Positions 36,498 to 44,901 are shown, counted from the stretch's first letter. The stretch is 64,000 nucleotides of DNA from CAJXZP01 sp963974475 (GCA_963974475.1 CAXBCR010000008.1:54389-118388), one strand, 5' to 3'. The notes: generated from the sequence alone by a model not told the origin. A program made the numbers and translations.

Positions 36498-37061
36498 ATG
36501 TGGAATTTGGGTCAATTTTTTGTTAAACAGAATATAGGATATTTAAACGGAAAAAAAACGTTCCTTTTTGGGCTGGTTTGGTTCACTCTGTTCAGTTTTA
36601 TTTCTTTCATCCCCCACCCATACCACGTTTCGTACACAGAAATAAATTACAAAGCAGCTTCCAATAATCTCAATTTTGCCGTAGAAGTGTTTACGGATGA
36701 TTTGGAAAATGAAATTAAATTGCAATATCATCCCGAAAAATTCTTCTTAGGCAACGATACCTTGAGTGATTCTGCGCAAACCTTAATAGAAAAATACGTT
36801 TTGGATAACATTCATATTATTATCGATGGAATTGTGTTAAAACAGGTGCAATTTCTTCCCGTAGAAACGAATCCCGACCGCACCACCATTTATTTTGAAT
36901 TGAACGACCTTCCCCATTTTAAAAGTTTTGCATTTTATAATGAAATGCTCACTCGGACTTTTCTGGACCAACAAAATATAGTGGAATTTAAATACGGTCA
37001 AAAAAAGGAAAAAGCGCTATTCACGAAAGAAAAAACTAGCGCTACCTGGATTATTAAGTAA
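36498..37061 (+). CDS. DUF6702-family protein
   Basis: The 187-aa protein has one N-terminal hydrophobic segment (about residues 22-40, FLFGLVWFTLFSFISFI) serving as signal or anchor. Then comes HPYHVSYTEI, an FAVEVFTDDLE strand and a C-terminal TIYFELNDLPHFKSFAFYNEMLTRTF. The HP(Y/F)HVS(Y/V)TEI motif followed by a beta-rich domain is the DUF6702 signature; members sit beside M1 peptidases in many Bacteroidota, as here (the M1 gene begins 196 bp downstream). It is presumably periplasmic; function unknown. Confidence 0.78.
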   Translation: MWNLGQFFVKQNIGYLNGKKTFLFGLVWFTLFSFISFIPHPYHVSYTEINYKAASNNLNFAVEVFTDDLENEIKLQYHPEKFFLGNDTLSDSAQTLIEKYVLDNIHIIIDGIVLKQVQFLPVETNPDRTTIYFELNDLPHFKSFAFYNEMLTRTFLDQQNIVEFKYGQKKEKALFTKEKTSATWIIK

Positions 37062-37257
37062 TATTTGGGGGTATTTAATTGCCAATATGTTCATTTTTAT
37101 GGCGGTCCATCAAGTGTGTATTCAAACAAATTCACCGCTAACAACCCTTATTAACAAGACCCTTATAGGATAAATAATAGTAAGATATCCACAATTGATA
37201 CATAAAGCACCCTCATTCTCAGATATAATTTTTTCTTTGTCATCACATTTTTGAACT

Positions 37258-39615
37258 ATGAAAAACATCCGTCAAGTAATTACCATTGTGGCCATTGGAC
37301 TGAGTACCTTTAACGGTTACAGCCAAAAAACCATCCAAAATTCGACCTCTTATAGTGCCGACAAGTTTAAGCAATTGAAGGAAGAATTGCCTGGTCCGAA
37401 CATGTACCGAACTGCTTCTGGTGCTCCGGGAAGTGAATATTACCAGCAACAAGCGGATTACGTAATCAAAGTGGTTTTAGATGATGAGAATCAAAAAATT
37501 ACGGGAGAAGAGGTTATTACCTACCATAATAATTCAAAAGATGAATTGACCTATTTATGGATTCAATTAGACCAAAACATGCGCGCACAGGGCTCTGACC
37601 GTCAATTAGTGGACCAAACCTCTATTGGCAAAAAAGGGATGACTTTTCAAAGCATGAAAAAATTTCAGAACCAGTTTGATGGCGGGTTTAAACTTACCGA
37701 AGTAAAAGCGAGCAACGGAAAAGATTTAGAATATACCGTTAATAAAACCATGATGCGGGTGGAATTACCAACGGCTTTAAAGCCAGGAGCAAAAATGAGT
37801 TTTTCTATTAAATGGTGGTATAATATCAATAACCGAATGGAAATTGGAGGCCGTAGTGGCTACGAGTATTTTAAAGATGAAGACAATTACCTATATACCA
37901 TTGCACAGTTTTACCCAAGAATGGCAGTATATAATGAAGTGGAGGGATGGCAAAACAAACAGTTTTTGGGCAGTGGCGAATTTGCTTTAACATTTGGAAA
38001 CTATAAAGTGAGCATAACCGCTCCAAAAGACCATATTATTGGCGCTACCGGTTCATTACAAAATGCATCATCTGTACTTACCTCTGCACAAAGAAAACGA
38101 TTTGAACAAGCTAAATCATCCGATACGCCAGTACTTATAGTGAATCAAGAGGAAGCCGAAAAAACCGAAAAGGACCATGCCACTGGAACAAAAACGTGGA
38201 CTTTCTACGCTGAAAACGTGCGTGATTTTGCCTTTGCATCTTCTCGTAAATTTATTTGGGATGCGATGGGTGTAAAAGTGGGTAACAAAACGGTAATGGC
38301 CATGAGCTATTACCCCAAAGAAGGAAACCCGTTATGGGGTCAATATTCTACCCGAGTAGTTGCCCATACCATTGCAACGTATTCTAAGTATACTATTGAT
38401 TACACGTATCCTGTGGCTATTTCAGTTCATTCAAAATGGATTGGAATGGAATACCCAATGATTTGTTTTAATGGGGGGCGTCCAGAGGCGGATGGCACCT
38501 ATTCTGAAAGTACCAAACACGGTATGCAATCGGTAATTATACATGAGGTTGGGCACAATTTCTTTCCTATGATAATTAATTCAGACGAGCGTCAATGGAC
38601 TTGGATGGATGAAGGTTTAAACACTTTTGTGCAATACCTAACTGAGCAAGAATGGGATAAAAACTATCCATCAAGAAGAGGCCCTGCGCAAAACATTGTA
38701 CCCTACATGAGTGGCAGTACCAACGGAATGGTACCGATTATGACCAATTCTGAATCGCTCATTCAATTTGGTAATAACGCCTACGCAAAAACGGCTACTT
38801 CTTTAAATATACTGAGAGAAACCGTCATGGGTAGAGCGTTATTTGATTACGCATTTAAAACGTATGCACAACGTTGGGCGTTTAAACACCCTACCCCAGC
38901 CGACTTTTTTAGAACTATGGAAGATGCTTCTGCAGTAGATTTGGATTGGTATTGGAGAGGCTGGTTTTATACCATCGACAATGTAGATATTTCGCTTTCT
39001 GAAGTAAATTGGTACAAGGTAAATACCCAAAACCCGGAAGAAATAGCTTCCGTTAAAAAAGCAGAAGATGCAAATAAAACGGACGATATTGGTACGATTA
39101 GAGATGCTGAAGCTTTTGAATCTGTAGTGGAAAAAGATGAATCCATGCGCGATTTTTACGATACCCAAGACCCGTACAGTTTTGACGTATTGGATATTGA
39201 AAAATACAACCAGTTCAAAAATAATTTGACCGACCAAGAAGCCATGTTATTGGATACAAACACCAATTACTATGAGCTCCATTTTGATTTGTTTGGTGGA
39301 TTGGTGATGCCTATTATTTTAGAATTTGAATTTGAAGATGGTTCTAAATTGATAAGTAGAATTCCGGCAGAAATTTGGAGAAGAAAAAATGTATCCGCTA
39401 CCAAATTGTTTTTATTTGACAAAAAAGTAATGCGCATTGTTTTAGACCCATTTTTAGAAACAGCAGATATTGACCGAAGTAACAATTATTGGCCGCAGCA
39501 AGCTGTTCCATCCCGATTTGATTTATACAAAGCACGTAAACAATTCAAATACCAAAGCATAGGTGAAAACCCGATGCAAAAAGCCAAACGAGCAGAAGAA
39601 AAGAAAAAACAATAA
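37258..39615 (+). CDS. Secreted M1-family zinc metallopeptidase
   Basis: The 785-aa protein begins with a signal peptide (MKNIRQVITIVAIGLSTFNGYS). The gluzincin site HEVGH is at residues 429-433, with the third zinc ligand Glu452 in WMDEGLN exactly 18 residues later (HEXXH-X18-E). An N-terminal M1 beta-domain precedes it, and the C-terminal 200 residues are a beta-rich extension. There is no GAMEN motif in classical form; at that place I see KWIGMEYPMICF. It probably cleaves N-terminal residues from peptides in the periplasm. A short gap (14 bp) precedes the hydrolase gene, so they may be co-transcribed. Confidence 0.92.
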   Translation: MKNIRQVITIVAIGLSTFNGYSQKTIQNSTSYSADKFKQLKEELPGPNMYRTASGAPGSEYYQQQADYVIKVVLDDENQKITGEEVITYHNNSKDELTYLWIQLDQNMRAQGSDRQLVDQTSIGKKGMTFQSMKKFQNQFDGGFKLTEVKASNGKDLEYTVNKTMMRVELPTALKPGAKMSFSIKWWYNINNRMEIGGRSGYEYFKDEDNYLYTIAQFYPRMAVYNEVEGWQNKQFLGSGEFALTFGNYKVSITAPKDHIIGATGSLQNASSVLTSAQRKRFEQAKSSDTPVLIVNQEEAEKTEKDHATGTKTWTFYAENVRDFAFASSRKFIWDAMGVKVGNKTVMAMSYYPKEGNPLWGQYSTRVVAHTIATYSKYTIDYTYPVAISVHSKWIGMEYPMICFNGGRPEADGTYSESTKHGMQSVIIHEVGHNFFPMIINSDERQWTWMDEGLNTFVQYLTEQEWDKNYPSRRGPAQNIVPYMSGSTNGMVPIMTNSESLIQFGNNAYAKTATSLNILRETVMGRALFDYAFKTYAQRWAFKHPTPADFFRTMEDASAVDLDWYWRGWFYTIDNVDISLSEVNWYKVNTQNPEEIASVKKAEDANKTDDIGTIRDAEAFESVVEKDESMRDFYDTQDPYSFDVLDIEKYNQFKNNLTDQEAMLLDTNTNYYELHFDLFGGLVMPIILEFEFEDGSKLISRIPAEIWRRKNVSATKLFLFDKKVMRIVLDPFLETADIDRSNNYWPQQAVPSRFDLYKARKQFKYQSIGENPMQKAKRAEEKKKQ

Positions 39616-39629
39616 TCACTTCTTTCGCC

Positions 39630-40586
39630 ATGTATTTGTCTGAATTCAACCCTTCGTTTCCGCTAAAAAACGGACATCTAGGCACTATTTGGCCAACCCT
39701 ATTTAGAAAGGGTACCGTTGATTTTGAGCGTACCCGAATGGCTACAGAAGATGGCGATTTTATTGATTTGGACTGGGTAGCCAGAGGAAATGCTAAGCTA
39801 CTAATTATTGGACATGGATTGGAAGGTAGCAGCGCCTCGTCATACGTGGTTGGGCTTACTAAAAATGCCATTCAACAAGGGTTTGATGTAATGGCTATTA
39901 ATTGGCGCGGATGCAGTGGCCAGTCCAATCTTAAATTTGAATCATACCACACTGGAAAGTCGGCCGATTTAAAAGAAGTAATCGCTCATATATGTCAACA
40001 ATACTCCTATCCTGCTATGTATTATGCAGGTTTTAGCATGGGCGGCAACATTGGTTTAAAATACGCTGGTGAAGAGTCCGAAAAACTTCCCCCTCAGCTA
40101 AACGGAATCTGTGCTATTTCTACTCCCGTAGATTTAGAAAGTTCATCGTATCAACTCGCCAAGAGCCAAAACAAGGTATATATGTATCGTTTTTTACGGA
40201 CTCTTAAAGCCAAATACCTGCAGAAAGTCGCTCAATTTCCGGAGAAAAAATTAGATACAAAAAAAATACTTGCTGCTCGTACTTTTTTAGCTTTCGACCA
40301 GTACTTTACCGCTCCTGCTAATGGATTTGAAAGTGCGCAAGATTATTGGACCAAATCCAGCTCAAAGCCCTTTTTAAAACGTATTCACGTGCCTACACTT
40401 ATACTAAATGCTAAAAACGACCCATTTTTGGCTCCTGCCTGTTTTCCTTATTCGGAAGTGAGTCAAAACCCGTTTTTGGAAATGCTTACTCCAAAATTTG
40501 GAGGTCATGTAGGCTTTGTGTACGCACCTCGCCAACTAGAAACTACTTGGGCTGAACATAAAATATTAGAATTCTTTACAAGATAG
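39630..40586 (+). CDS. YheT-like alpha/beta-hydrolase
   Basis: The 318-aa protein has the AB-hydrolase-4 layout: an N-terminal FPLKNGHLGTIWPTLFR segment, an oxyanion motif GHGLEGSS, the nucleophile elbow GFSMGG (Ser near residue 136), an acid in LNAKNDPFLA and the catalytic His in FGGHVGFV. YheT-family members hydrolyse esters, probably lipids; the natural substrate is unknown. No signal peptide. It lies 14 bp after the M1 peptidase. Confidence 0.88.
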   Translation: MYLSEFNPSFPLKNGHLGTIWPTLFRKGTVDFERTRMATEDGDFIDLDWVARGNAKLLIIGHGLEGSSASSYVVGLTKNAIQQGFDVMAINWRGCSGQSNLKFESYHTGKSADLKEVIAHICQQYSYPAMYYAGFSMGGNIGLKYAGEESEKLPPQLNGICAISTPVDLESSSYQLAKSQNKVYMYRFLRTLKAKYLQKVAQFPEKKLDTKKILAARTFLAFDQYFTAPANGFESAQDYWTKSSSKPFLKRIHVPTLILNAKNDPFLAPACFPYSEVSQNPFLEMLTPKFGGHVGFVYAPRQLETTWAEHKILEFFTR

Positions 40587-40732
40587 ACCAAATATAATTG
40601 GCTATCCAACTAAAAATCGGTCACTTATCTACCGCTTGTTTTTTCTTTCTCATACGCTGAGATAATTCACTTAAAAATATCCTGCGCTCTTTAATACCGT
40701 ATATTTCCAAGGAATATAATACGGGGTAAAAG

Positions 40733-41236
40733 ATGGATGATTCATTAAATATTTGTTTGGCTTGCGGCCTGTGTTGCGATGGCACCTTGATTGGTTTTGT
40801 GGAGCTCGAACATGAAGAAATACCCAGGCTAAAACAAATAATGGAAATTGAGGAAGAAGATGCAAACGGCTTCTTTTTACATCCGTGCAATAAATACTGT
40901 GATGGCTGCACCATTTATGCCGACCGACCCAAAAACTGTGACAAATTTAAGTGCCAACTATTAAATGCGGTAAATGCTAAAGAATTGGAATTTAAGACCG
41001 CTGTGGATGTAATTCAATTAGTGAAACAAAAGAAAACGGACATAGAAGAAAAAGTCTCTCTACTCCCCTTTGCGTTGAAATCACCTTCGTTCTACTTCAA
41101 AATGGTGGAACTGAAAAAACGATTGCAAACTTTAAAATCGGATGGGGTTATCACAAAAAATCAACGCGAATTAATTACTGATTTAGCAGAGCTCGACCAA
41201 ATTCTAATCCAGCATTTTGGAGTTTCATTAAATTAA
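40733..41236 (+). CDS. YkgJ-type cysteine-cluster protein
   Basis: The 167-aa soluble protein has C-L-A-C-G-L-C-C near residues 8-15, HPCNKYCDGCTIYADRPKNC about 40 residues later, and CDKFKC. This is the CxxCxxCC...Cx(3)CxxC...C pattern of the YkgJ family (PF03692), which binds zinc or an Fe-S cluster; Bacteroidota have several paralogues of unknown function. The C-terminal half is helical and charged. It is the last plus-strand gene before the minus-strand accessory block. Confidence 0.85.
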   Translation: MDDSLNICLACGLCCDGTLIGFVELEHEEIPRLKQIMEIEEEDANGFFLHPCNKYCDGCTIYADRPKNCDKFKCQLLNAVNAKELEFKTAVDVIQLVKQKKTDIEEKVSLLPFALKSPSFYFKMVELKKRLQTLKSDGVITKNQRELITDLAELDQILIQHFGVSLN

Positions 41237-41300
41237 TATTTACACTATTTTCATTCTTTAATTCAACAGTAGTTGCCTCAATATGAATGCTAAAACCGTG

Positions 41301-41837
41301 TTAATGCTGTTCAACTTCATACAGTACACAACGTTCTAACTTTTTAAAATCCGCTAATAATGGATGCTTGAAAATTTTCACTTTCTTCATACCGAGTTTT
41401 TCCATAACCCTTTCCGATTTTACATTTATTGTAGGACAAATGGCGTTAATTCTTTTCAGTCCGACATGATTAAAAGCAAATTCAAGGCATTTTCTAGCCC
41501 CTTCAGTGGCGTATCCTTTACCCCATTCGTTTTGAGCTAATCGCCAACCAATATCTACACATGGGGTGAAATCTGCTTCAAAATTTTGCTCGGAAATACC
41601 TATAAACCCAATAAACTCGTTATTCACCAATTTATCAACCGCAAAATAGCAAAATCCATTTTTAGCCATTTGCGCCTTCATTCTATCCACAAAAAGTTGG
41701 GTTTGTTTCCTGTTCTGAACACTTGGAAAATATTGCATCACTACCTCATCAGTGTTAATAACCGCCATTTTGGGAATGTCCTTTTCCTCCCAATTTCTAA
41801 AACCTAACCGGTCCGATTTAAAAAGATATTTCTTCAT
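41301..41837 (-). CDS. GNAT-family acetyltransferase (RimJ/RimL-like)
   Basis: The 178-aa protein shows the RimL-type GNAT fold: N-terminal LFKSDRLGFRNWEEKDIPKM, an IGFIGI strand, the acetyl-CoA loop RLAQNEWGKGYATEGARKCLEF (QxxGxG/A-type loop near residues 108-118), then LKRINAICPTINVKSERVMEKLGM. It transfers acetyl from acetyl-CoA to an unidentified amine. It starts 22 bp after the stop of the small membrane-protein gene and is the most downstream member of the minus-strand accessory block. Confidence 0.88.
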   Translation of the reverse strand: MKKYLFKSDRLGFRNWEEKDIPKMAVINTDEVVMQYFPSVQNRKQTQLFVDRMKAQMAKNGFCYFAVDKLVNNEFIGFIGISEQNFEADFTPCVDIGWRLAQNEWGKGYATEGARKCLEFAFNHVGLKRINAICPTINVKSERVMEKLGMKKVKIFKHPLLADFKKLERCVLYEVEQH

Positions 41838-41859
41838 GCTGTTTTCGTTCGGTTAAGGA

Positions 41860-42084
41860 TTAGATTAACCCAATTTGAACTTTGGGAATATTTCTAATTT
41901 TAAAATAATCCTTTATAGTTTTTAAATACTTAATTACGAAAATAAAAAAAGTGATTCCAAGAACCACTCTCATTACAGTACTTGAATAACCATTAGTTAA
42001 ATAATACTCGGATAATTTGTACAAGACAACTCCAAATCCATGAGCGACTAAAAATAATATAAGAGGAAAAATATATCGTTTCAT
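41860..42084 (-). CDS. Small two-helix membrane protein
   Basis: The 74-aa product has two membrane helices (about 3-25, IFPLILFLVAHGFGVVLYKL, and 38-55, VMRVVLGITFFIFVIKYL) and a basic C-terminus. No family recognised. It sits directly upstream of the GNAT gene and 19-20 bp downstream of an attC-like palindrome boundary (around 42105), as expected for the first gene of a cassette. Composition is normal for a real membrane protein, so I keep it as a gene. Confidence 0.6.
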   Translation of the reverse strand: MKRYIFPLILFLVAHGFGVVLYKLSEYYLTNGYSSTVMRVVLGITFFIFVIKYLKTIKDYFKIRNIPKVQIGLI

Positions 42085-42102
42085 TTTATTTTTCTAATGA
42101 AT

Positions 42103-42213
42103 GCTAACGATAAGAATATGGCAAGTAGGCGATTTCGAAGCACCAATTTTGACACGAGCTAAAACCCTTGAGTTTATTACTATTTCGCCTATTTTTTATA
42201 TACATTATTAGCG
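42103..42213 (-). repeat. attC-like imperfect palindrome
   Basis: GCTAACGATAAGAATATGGCAAGTAGGCGA (left, given here in short pieces: GCTAACGATAAGAATATG then GCAAGTAGGCGA) pairs imperfectly with the right arm TCGCCTATTTTTTATATA then CATTATTAGC. The inner TAGGCGA/TCGCCTA arms (42126-42132, 42185-42191) are perfect, and outer arms are GCTAA/TTAGC. The two sides enclose a 52-nt variable loop. Architecture (simple site, inner stem, variable terminal part) and position directly 3' of the minus-strand reductase gene resemble an integron attC, although the outermost bases do not match the RYYYAAC/GTTRRRY cores exactly. Confidence 0.45.
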
Positions 42214-42227
42214 GTTCGGCTTTTATT

Positions 42228-42860
42228 TTACTTTTCAGATATAGCAACGTACTTTTTTAATTCCGTTTGATTTTCCGCTTGTTTTATTAAAAAGTCTGCT
42301 ACGTCTGCTCTATTAATTCCCCCGATATTAATTCCTTTGAATAATTTGTTTTCAATTCGGTATTTTTCGGTCAATTCATTGTCTAATAATCTACCTGGTC
42401 GCACCACTGTCCAGTTCAAATCTGAGTTAGCGACAATTTCTTCCATTTTAGTTTTGTCTGCATAAACGTCTTTTAAAAAGTATTTCAAAAATATCTTCAC
42501 AAAAAAAGATACATAATTTTCACTTTCACCTGTTCCAAATCCGGTAACAAAAATCAATGGAATATCTATTTTGTGCTCTCTATGTATTTCCACAATTATT
42601 TTTGCGAAATCTGAAAAAAGGGAAGTAGCCTTCATATTCTTACCCGTTCCCAATGTTACAATTAAAGCATCCGCGTTTTGAATTGAAGTTAAAAGGTCTG
42701 ATTTATTAGTTGCATTACCAATAATCATATTTAACGATTTCTTCTCTTCTAATTTAATTTTAGATCGAGAAAGGGTGGTTATCGAATGATTTCGATTTAA
42801 TCCTCTTTTAACTGTTTCTAAACCTATTCCAGCCGAAGCTCCTATTATAGTTATATTCAT
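42228..42860 (-). CDS. NAD(P)-binding atypical SDR (NmrA-like)
   Basis: The 210-aa protein begins with a Rossmann dinucleotide motif (ITIIGASAGIGLETV), followed by TTLSRS, IGNATNKSDL and ALIVTLGTG, then LNWTVVRPGRLLD and GGINRADVADFLIKQ. These are the conserved places of the NAD(P)H-binding atypical short-chain dehydrogenases (PF13460). No catalytic YxxxK is evident, so it may act as a redox sensor or a flavin-reductase-like protein. It lies in the accessory block; its upstream side is an intron remnant and its downstream side an attC-like palindrome. Confidence 0.85.
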   Translation of the reverse strand: MNITIIGASAGIGLETVKRGLNRNHSITTLSRSKIKLEEKKSLNMIIGNATNKSDLLTSIQNADALIVTLGTGKNMKATSLFSDFAKIIVEIHREHKIDIPLIFVTGFGTGESENYVSFFVKIFLKYFLKDVYADKTKMEEIVANSDLNWTVVRPGRLLDNELTEKYRIENKLFKGINIGGINRADVADFLIKQAENQTELKKYVAISEK

Positions 42861-42906
42861 TTACTTTTTTATTTATTTCGGTTTTGAGCCGACCCCCAAC
42901 GTTACG

Positions 42907-43061
42907 CATCGAGTAAGCAAAGTGGGTTTCACCTCCTAGGCCTCTCACAGAACCGTACGTGATACGCTCGCATCATACGGCTCTTGTTGCACAAATCTAT
43001 GGTTAACTATAGATAAATCCTAACTGCCAATGGTAAAACCTGTAACGCTATTGTTTTTGTA
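42907..43061 (-). mobile_element. 3' remnant of a group II intron (domains V and VI plus intron-ORF tail)
   Basis: Domain V lies at 42983-42950 on the minus strand: 34 nt with the AGC catalytic triad at its 5' end, outer arms GAGCCGTA/TACGGTTC, an ACG bulge and a distal GATGC-GAGC-GTATC hairpin. A domain VI-like hairpin and a CTCGATG end follow to about 42907. Upstream, a short frame ending TAG at 43022-43020 (about 15 codons) may be the end of the intron-encoded protein. The rest of the intron is missing: at about 43061 the sequence switches to the repeat shared with 44572-44889. A second copy with almost identical domains lies at the right window edge. Confidence 0.85.
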
Positions 43062-43380
43062 CCCCAAGAGCCAAATTGACATCATATCGATTTTCTTACA
43101 GTTACGCTGAACTAGAAAAATTGGATGGTAACTGGATTAACGAAGCACAAACTGACAATGAAAGAATAGTAATCAAATATTAACCAAAAACCACTGAAAA
43201 TCGACTCTTTTTGGGGGGTTGCTTTTCAGGTAAAAAGCTAACACCCTACTTCAAGTTATCGTATTCGGCCGGATAGCTATCGGGAATCCGGACACCGATA
43301 GTAATCGGCACAACATAGCATATAGTTTTGGCGGACCTGCCCCGATCACTATCGCGGGGCAAACCGTATGCTTAGTTATT
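43062..43380. repeat. Accessory repeat, copy A (~319 bp)
   Basis: It aligns over its full length with 44572-44889; I count by eye about 27 substitutions and one 1-bp gap in the shared core, i.e. about 90 % identity. From left to right: a plus-strand coding-like segment (SYRFSYSYAELEKLDGNW..., here broken by a stop after IKY), three short GATAG/CTATC-type palindromes (for example GGATAGCTATC, CCGATAGTAATCGG, GATCACTATC), and an attC-like hairpin at 43311-43378. The left edge joins the intron remnant at CCCCAA; the right edge lies 10 bp from the DUF4238 stop codon. Confidence 0.85.
43311..43378 (-). repeat. attC-like hairpin at the 3' end of the DUF4238 gene
   Basis: AACATAGCATATAGTTTTG (43312-43330) and CAAACCGTATGCTTAGTT (43360-43377) are imperfect inverse complements (AAC-wTA-AGCATA shared). 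They enclose a perfect 7-bp inner stem TGCCCCG/CGGGGCA. Copy B at 44821-44888 has the same outer arms but a shorter inner stem (TGCCC/GGGCA). Position, length and nested-arm geometry are like attC. Confidence 0.45.
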
Positions 43381-43390
43381 GGGTACAGTT

Positions 43391-44242
43391 TTATTCTGCA
43401 ATAATGGTTGGTTCATATCTTTCATAAAAAATCAGGTATTCATCTAAATTTCTTGAAATCTTGCTTGTAATATTTTCAAAGGTTTCAAATTCCAATTTAT
43501 TCACCTTATCTCTATTTAATTTTCGCAATGGATTTGAATTAAGTTCAGAATTCTCGTTAAACATAAACAAACAGTACTCTTTAGTCAAAGGGAAGAATAT
43601 CTCCGAATCAATCGGCAATACCCACTCATCATTGTTTTGAAAATCAATGAATACTGGGTTGTCAGTTGTTAACCATCCATAATCTTCTGGACATTTTAGA
43701 ATTACTTTATTGAATCTTTTGAAAATGAATACCAAATGATTCATTAAAGTCCCAATAACAATATTGAGGTGTACTTCGGGCTTGAGGATGTCTAATAAAT
43801 CTGCTGTTTCAGCCTTGTCGCCTTGAAATAAAGTGATCTCCTCTAAAAGAGATTTTCTTGTTTCAACGTCTTGGATTAATTTATGAATAAAGCCTCTAAA
43901 ATTACTCGTGCGACAAAGTATGTTAGGTACGAAATGATTTAATAAATCTTTATCTCTTGACGTAATTTGTTTTTGGTTTTTAATATTATTACAAAGTCTG
44001 TTGTAATCACTTTCAAGTCTTCCACTTGAAGTTTCAAAGTGGCGTCTAAACTCGTAATCCTCAAAGGGTAAATCAAAAATATTCTCTTCTGCTGTAAATT
44101 CTGAAATTTTTACGTTGTCAGTTTTTTTTGAACCTATTTTCGCTACGGAAATCATCCACTCCCCATCAGTTTGATATCCGAATTTTTTCAAATAAACTCT
44201 GGACAATCTATGTTGACGTTGTATTTCGGGGTGTGTTTTCAA
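43391..44242 (-). CDS. DUF4238-family protein
   Basis: The 283-aa soluble protein fits DUF4238: an early QHRLSRVYLKKFG (H-F-V/R-L-P-Y-L-R-x-F-like), then ENIFDLPFEDYEFRRHFET, LLNHFVPNILCRTSNFRGFI (RTxxFR), and EDYGWLTTDNPVFID (T-S/T-D-N-P-V) near residue 205, followed by IFFPLTKEYCLFMF. The family is widespread in defence and accessory islands but has no proven biochemical activity. The start is TTG at 44242; no in-frame ATG precedes it. It is flanked by the two repeat copies, with an IS110 tail upstream. Base composition is AT-rich like its neighbours. Confidence 0.75.
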   Translation of the reverse strand: MKTHPEIQRQHRLSRVYLKKFGYQTDGEWMISVAKIGSKKTDNVKISEFTAEENIFDLPFEDYEFRRHFETSSGRLESDYNRLCNNIKNQKQITSRDKDLLNHFVPNILCRTSNFRGFIHKLIQDVETRKSLLEEITLFQGDKAETADLLDILKPEVHLNIVIGTLMNHLVFIFKRFNKVILKCPEDYGWLTTDNPVFIDFQNNDEWVLPIDSEIFFPLTKEYCLFMFNENSELNSNPLRKLNRDKVNKLEFETFENITSKISRNLDEYLIFYERYEPTIIAE

Positions 44243-44321
44243 TTTTATTATAATGAATTTAATTCGGTCTGTATAGTTGGTAATTCTGAGTAACGTTTTA
44301 TTAATTACTTAGATATCAGTA

Positions 44322-44344
44322 AGTTATTTAAGTATTAAATAACT
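44322..44344. repeat. Perfect hairpin upstream of the DUF4238 gene
   Basis: AGTTATTTAA-GTA-TTAAATAACT is a 10-bp perfect dyad, AT-only apart from the arm ends, 78 bp upstream of the DUF4238 start and 12 bp after the IS110-tail stop. It may be the terminal repeat of the decayed IS or an operator. A GAGTAACGTT stretch at 44288-44297 between it and the gene repeats the motif seen next to both intron copies. Confidence 0.5.
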
Positions 44345-44355
44345 CATTTTGGCAT

Positions 44356-44577
44356 CTAAAATAGCCATTTGTCTGTGAAGTTCAGCAACCTTTTTTTTCT
44401 TTTTTGGTCGAGATATTCATAAATTGTTGGTGGGTTATATTGCTGATTATAATAAAGCATTCTCCAAATTATCACAGCTAATTTTCGAGCTGTAGCAGAT
44501 ACTGCAACTGACCTTCCCTTTCTGTAAGCTACTCTGTTAAAAAAGTTTGATAAATGAGTGTCTTTTAAATTCCCCAA
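44356..44577 (-). pseudogene. C-terminal fragment of an IS110-family transposase
   Basis: About 72 codons remain. The stretch FNRVAYRKGRSVAVSATARK followed by LAVIIWRML and a YLDQKRKKRL tail matches the end of IS110/IS116/IS902 transposases (PF02371 region, the ATARKL-x-x-I-I-W motif). The frame opens by chance at a TTG within the repeat junction (44577); the catalytic DEDD domain and the Ser region upstream are absent, replaced by repeat copy B. It is non-functional. Confidence 0.78.
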
Positions 44578-44889
44578 AATGCAAGTTCACATCATATCGT
44601 TTTTCCTTCAGCTATCCTGAACTAGAAAAATTAGGAGGCAACTGGATTAACGAAGCACAAACTGAAAATGAAAAAATAACAATCAAATTTCAACCAAAAA
44701 CCACTGAAAACCGCCTCTTTTTGGAGGTTTGCTTTTCAGGTAAAAAGCTAACACCCTACTTCTAGTTATTGTATTCGGCCCGATTGCTATCGGGAATCCG
44801 GGCACCGATAGTAATCGGCACAACATAGCATATAGTTTTTGCGGACCTGCCCCGATCACTATCGCGGGCAAACCGTATGCTTAGTTATT
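44572..44889. repeat. Accessory repeat, copy B (~318 bp)
   Basis: Partner of 43062-43380 (about 90 % identity by eye). Here the plus-strand coding-like part is intact to a TAG at 44763-44765: about 60 codons including SYPELEKLGGNWINEAQ and the end FSGKKLTPYF. The changes between copies are mostly conservative at protein level (E/D, K/R, F/Y), as if a gene once lay here. The right edge is 12 bp from the stop codon of the next minus-strand gene; the left edge joins the IS110 tail at CCCCAA. Confidence 0.85.
44821..44888 (-). repeat. attC-like hairpin at the 3' end of the 323-aa unknown gene
   Basis: AACATAGCATATAGTTTTTG and CAAACCGTATGCTTAGTT pair as in copy A. The inner stem TGCCC/GGGCA differs by one deleted base. 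It is embedded in repeat copy B. Confidence 0.45.
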
Positions 44890-44901
44890 ACCTGCTTTTA
44901 T

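Noticed and set aside
40621..40914. Minus-strand frames over the start of the cysteine-cluster gene
   Set aside because: Overlap the strongly supported YkgJ-type gene on the other strand; composition low-complexity Ser/Lys.
44547..44765. Plus-strand frame of 72 codons inside repeat copy B
   Set aside because: Its start lies in unrelated IS110 sequence on the opposite strand and copy A has a stop in the middle; I treat it as a coding fossil within the repeat, not a gene.
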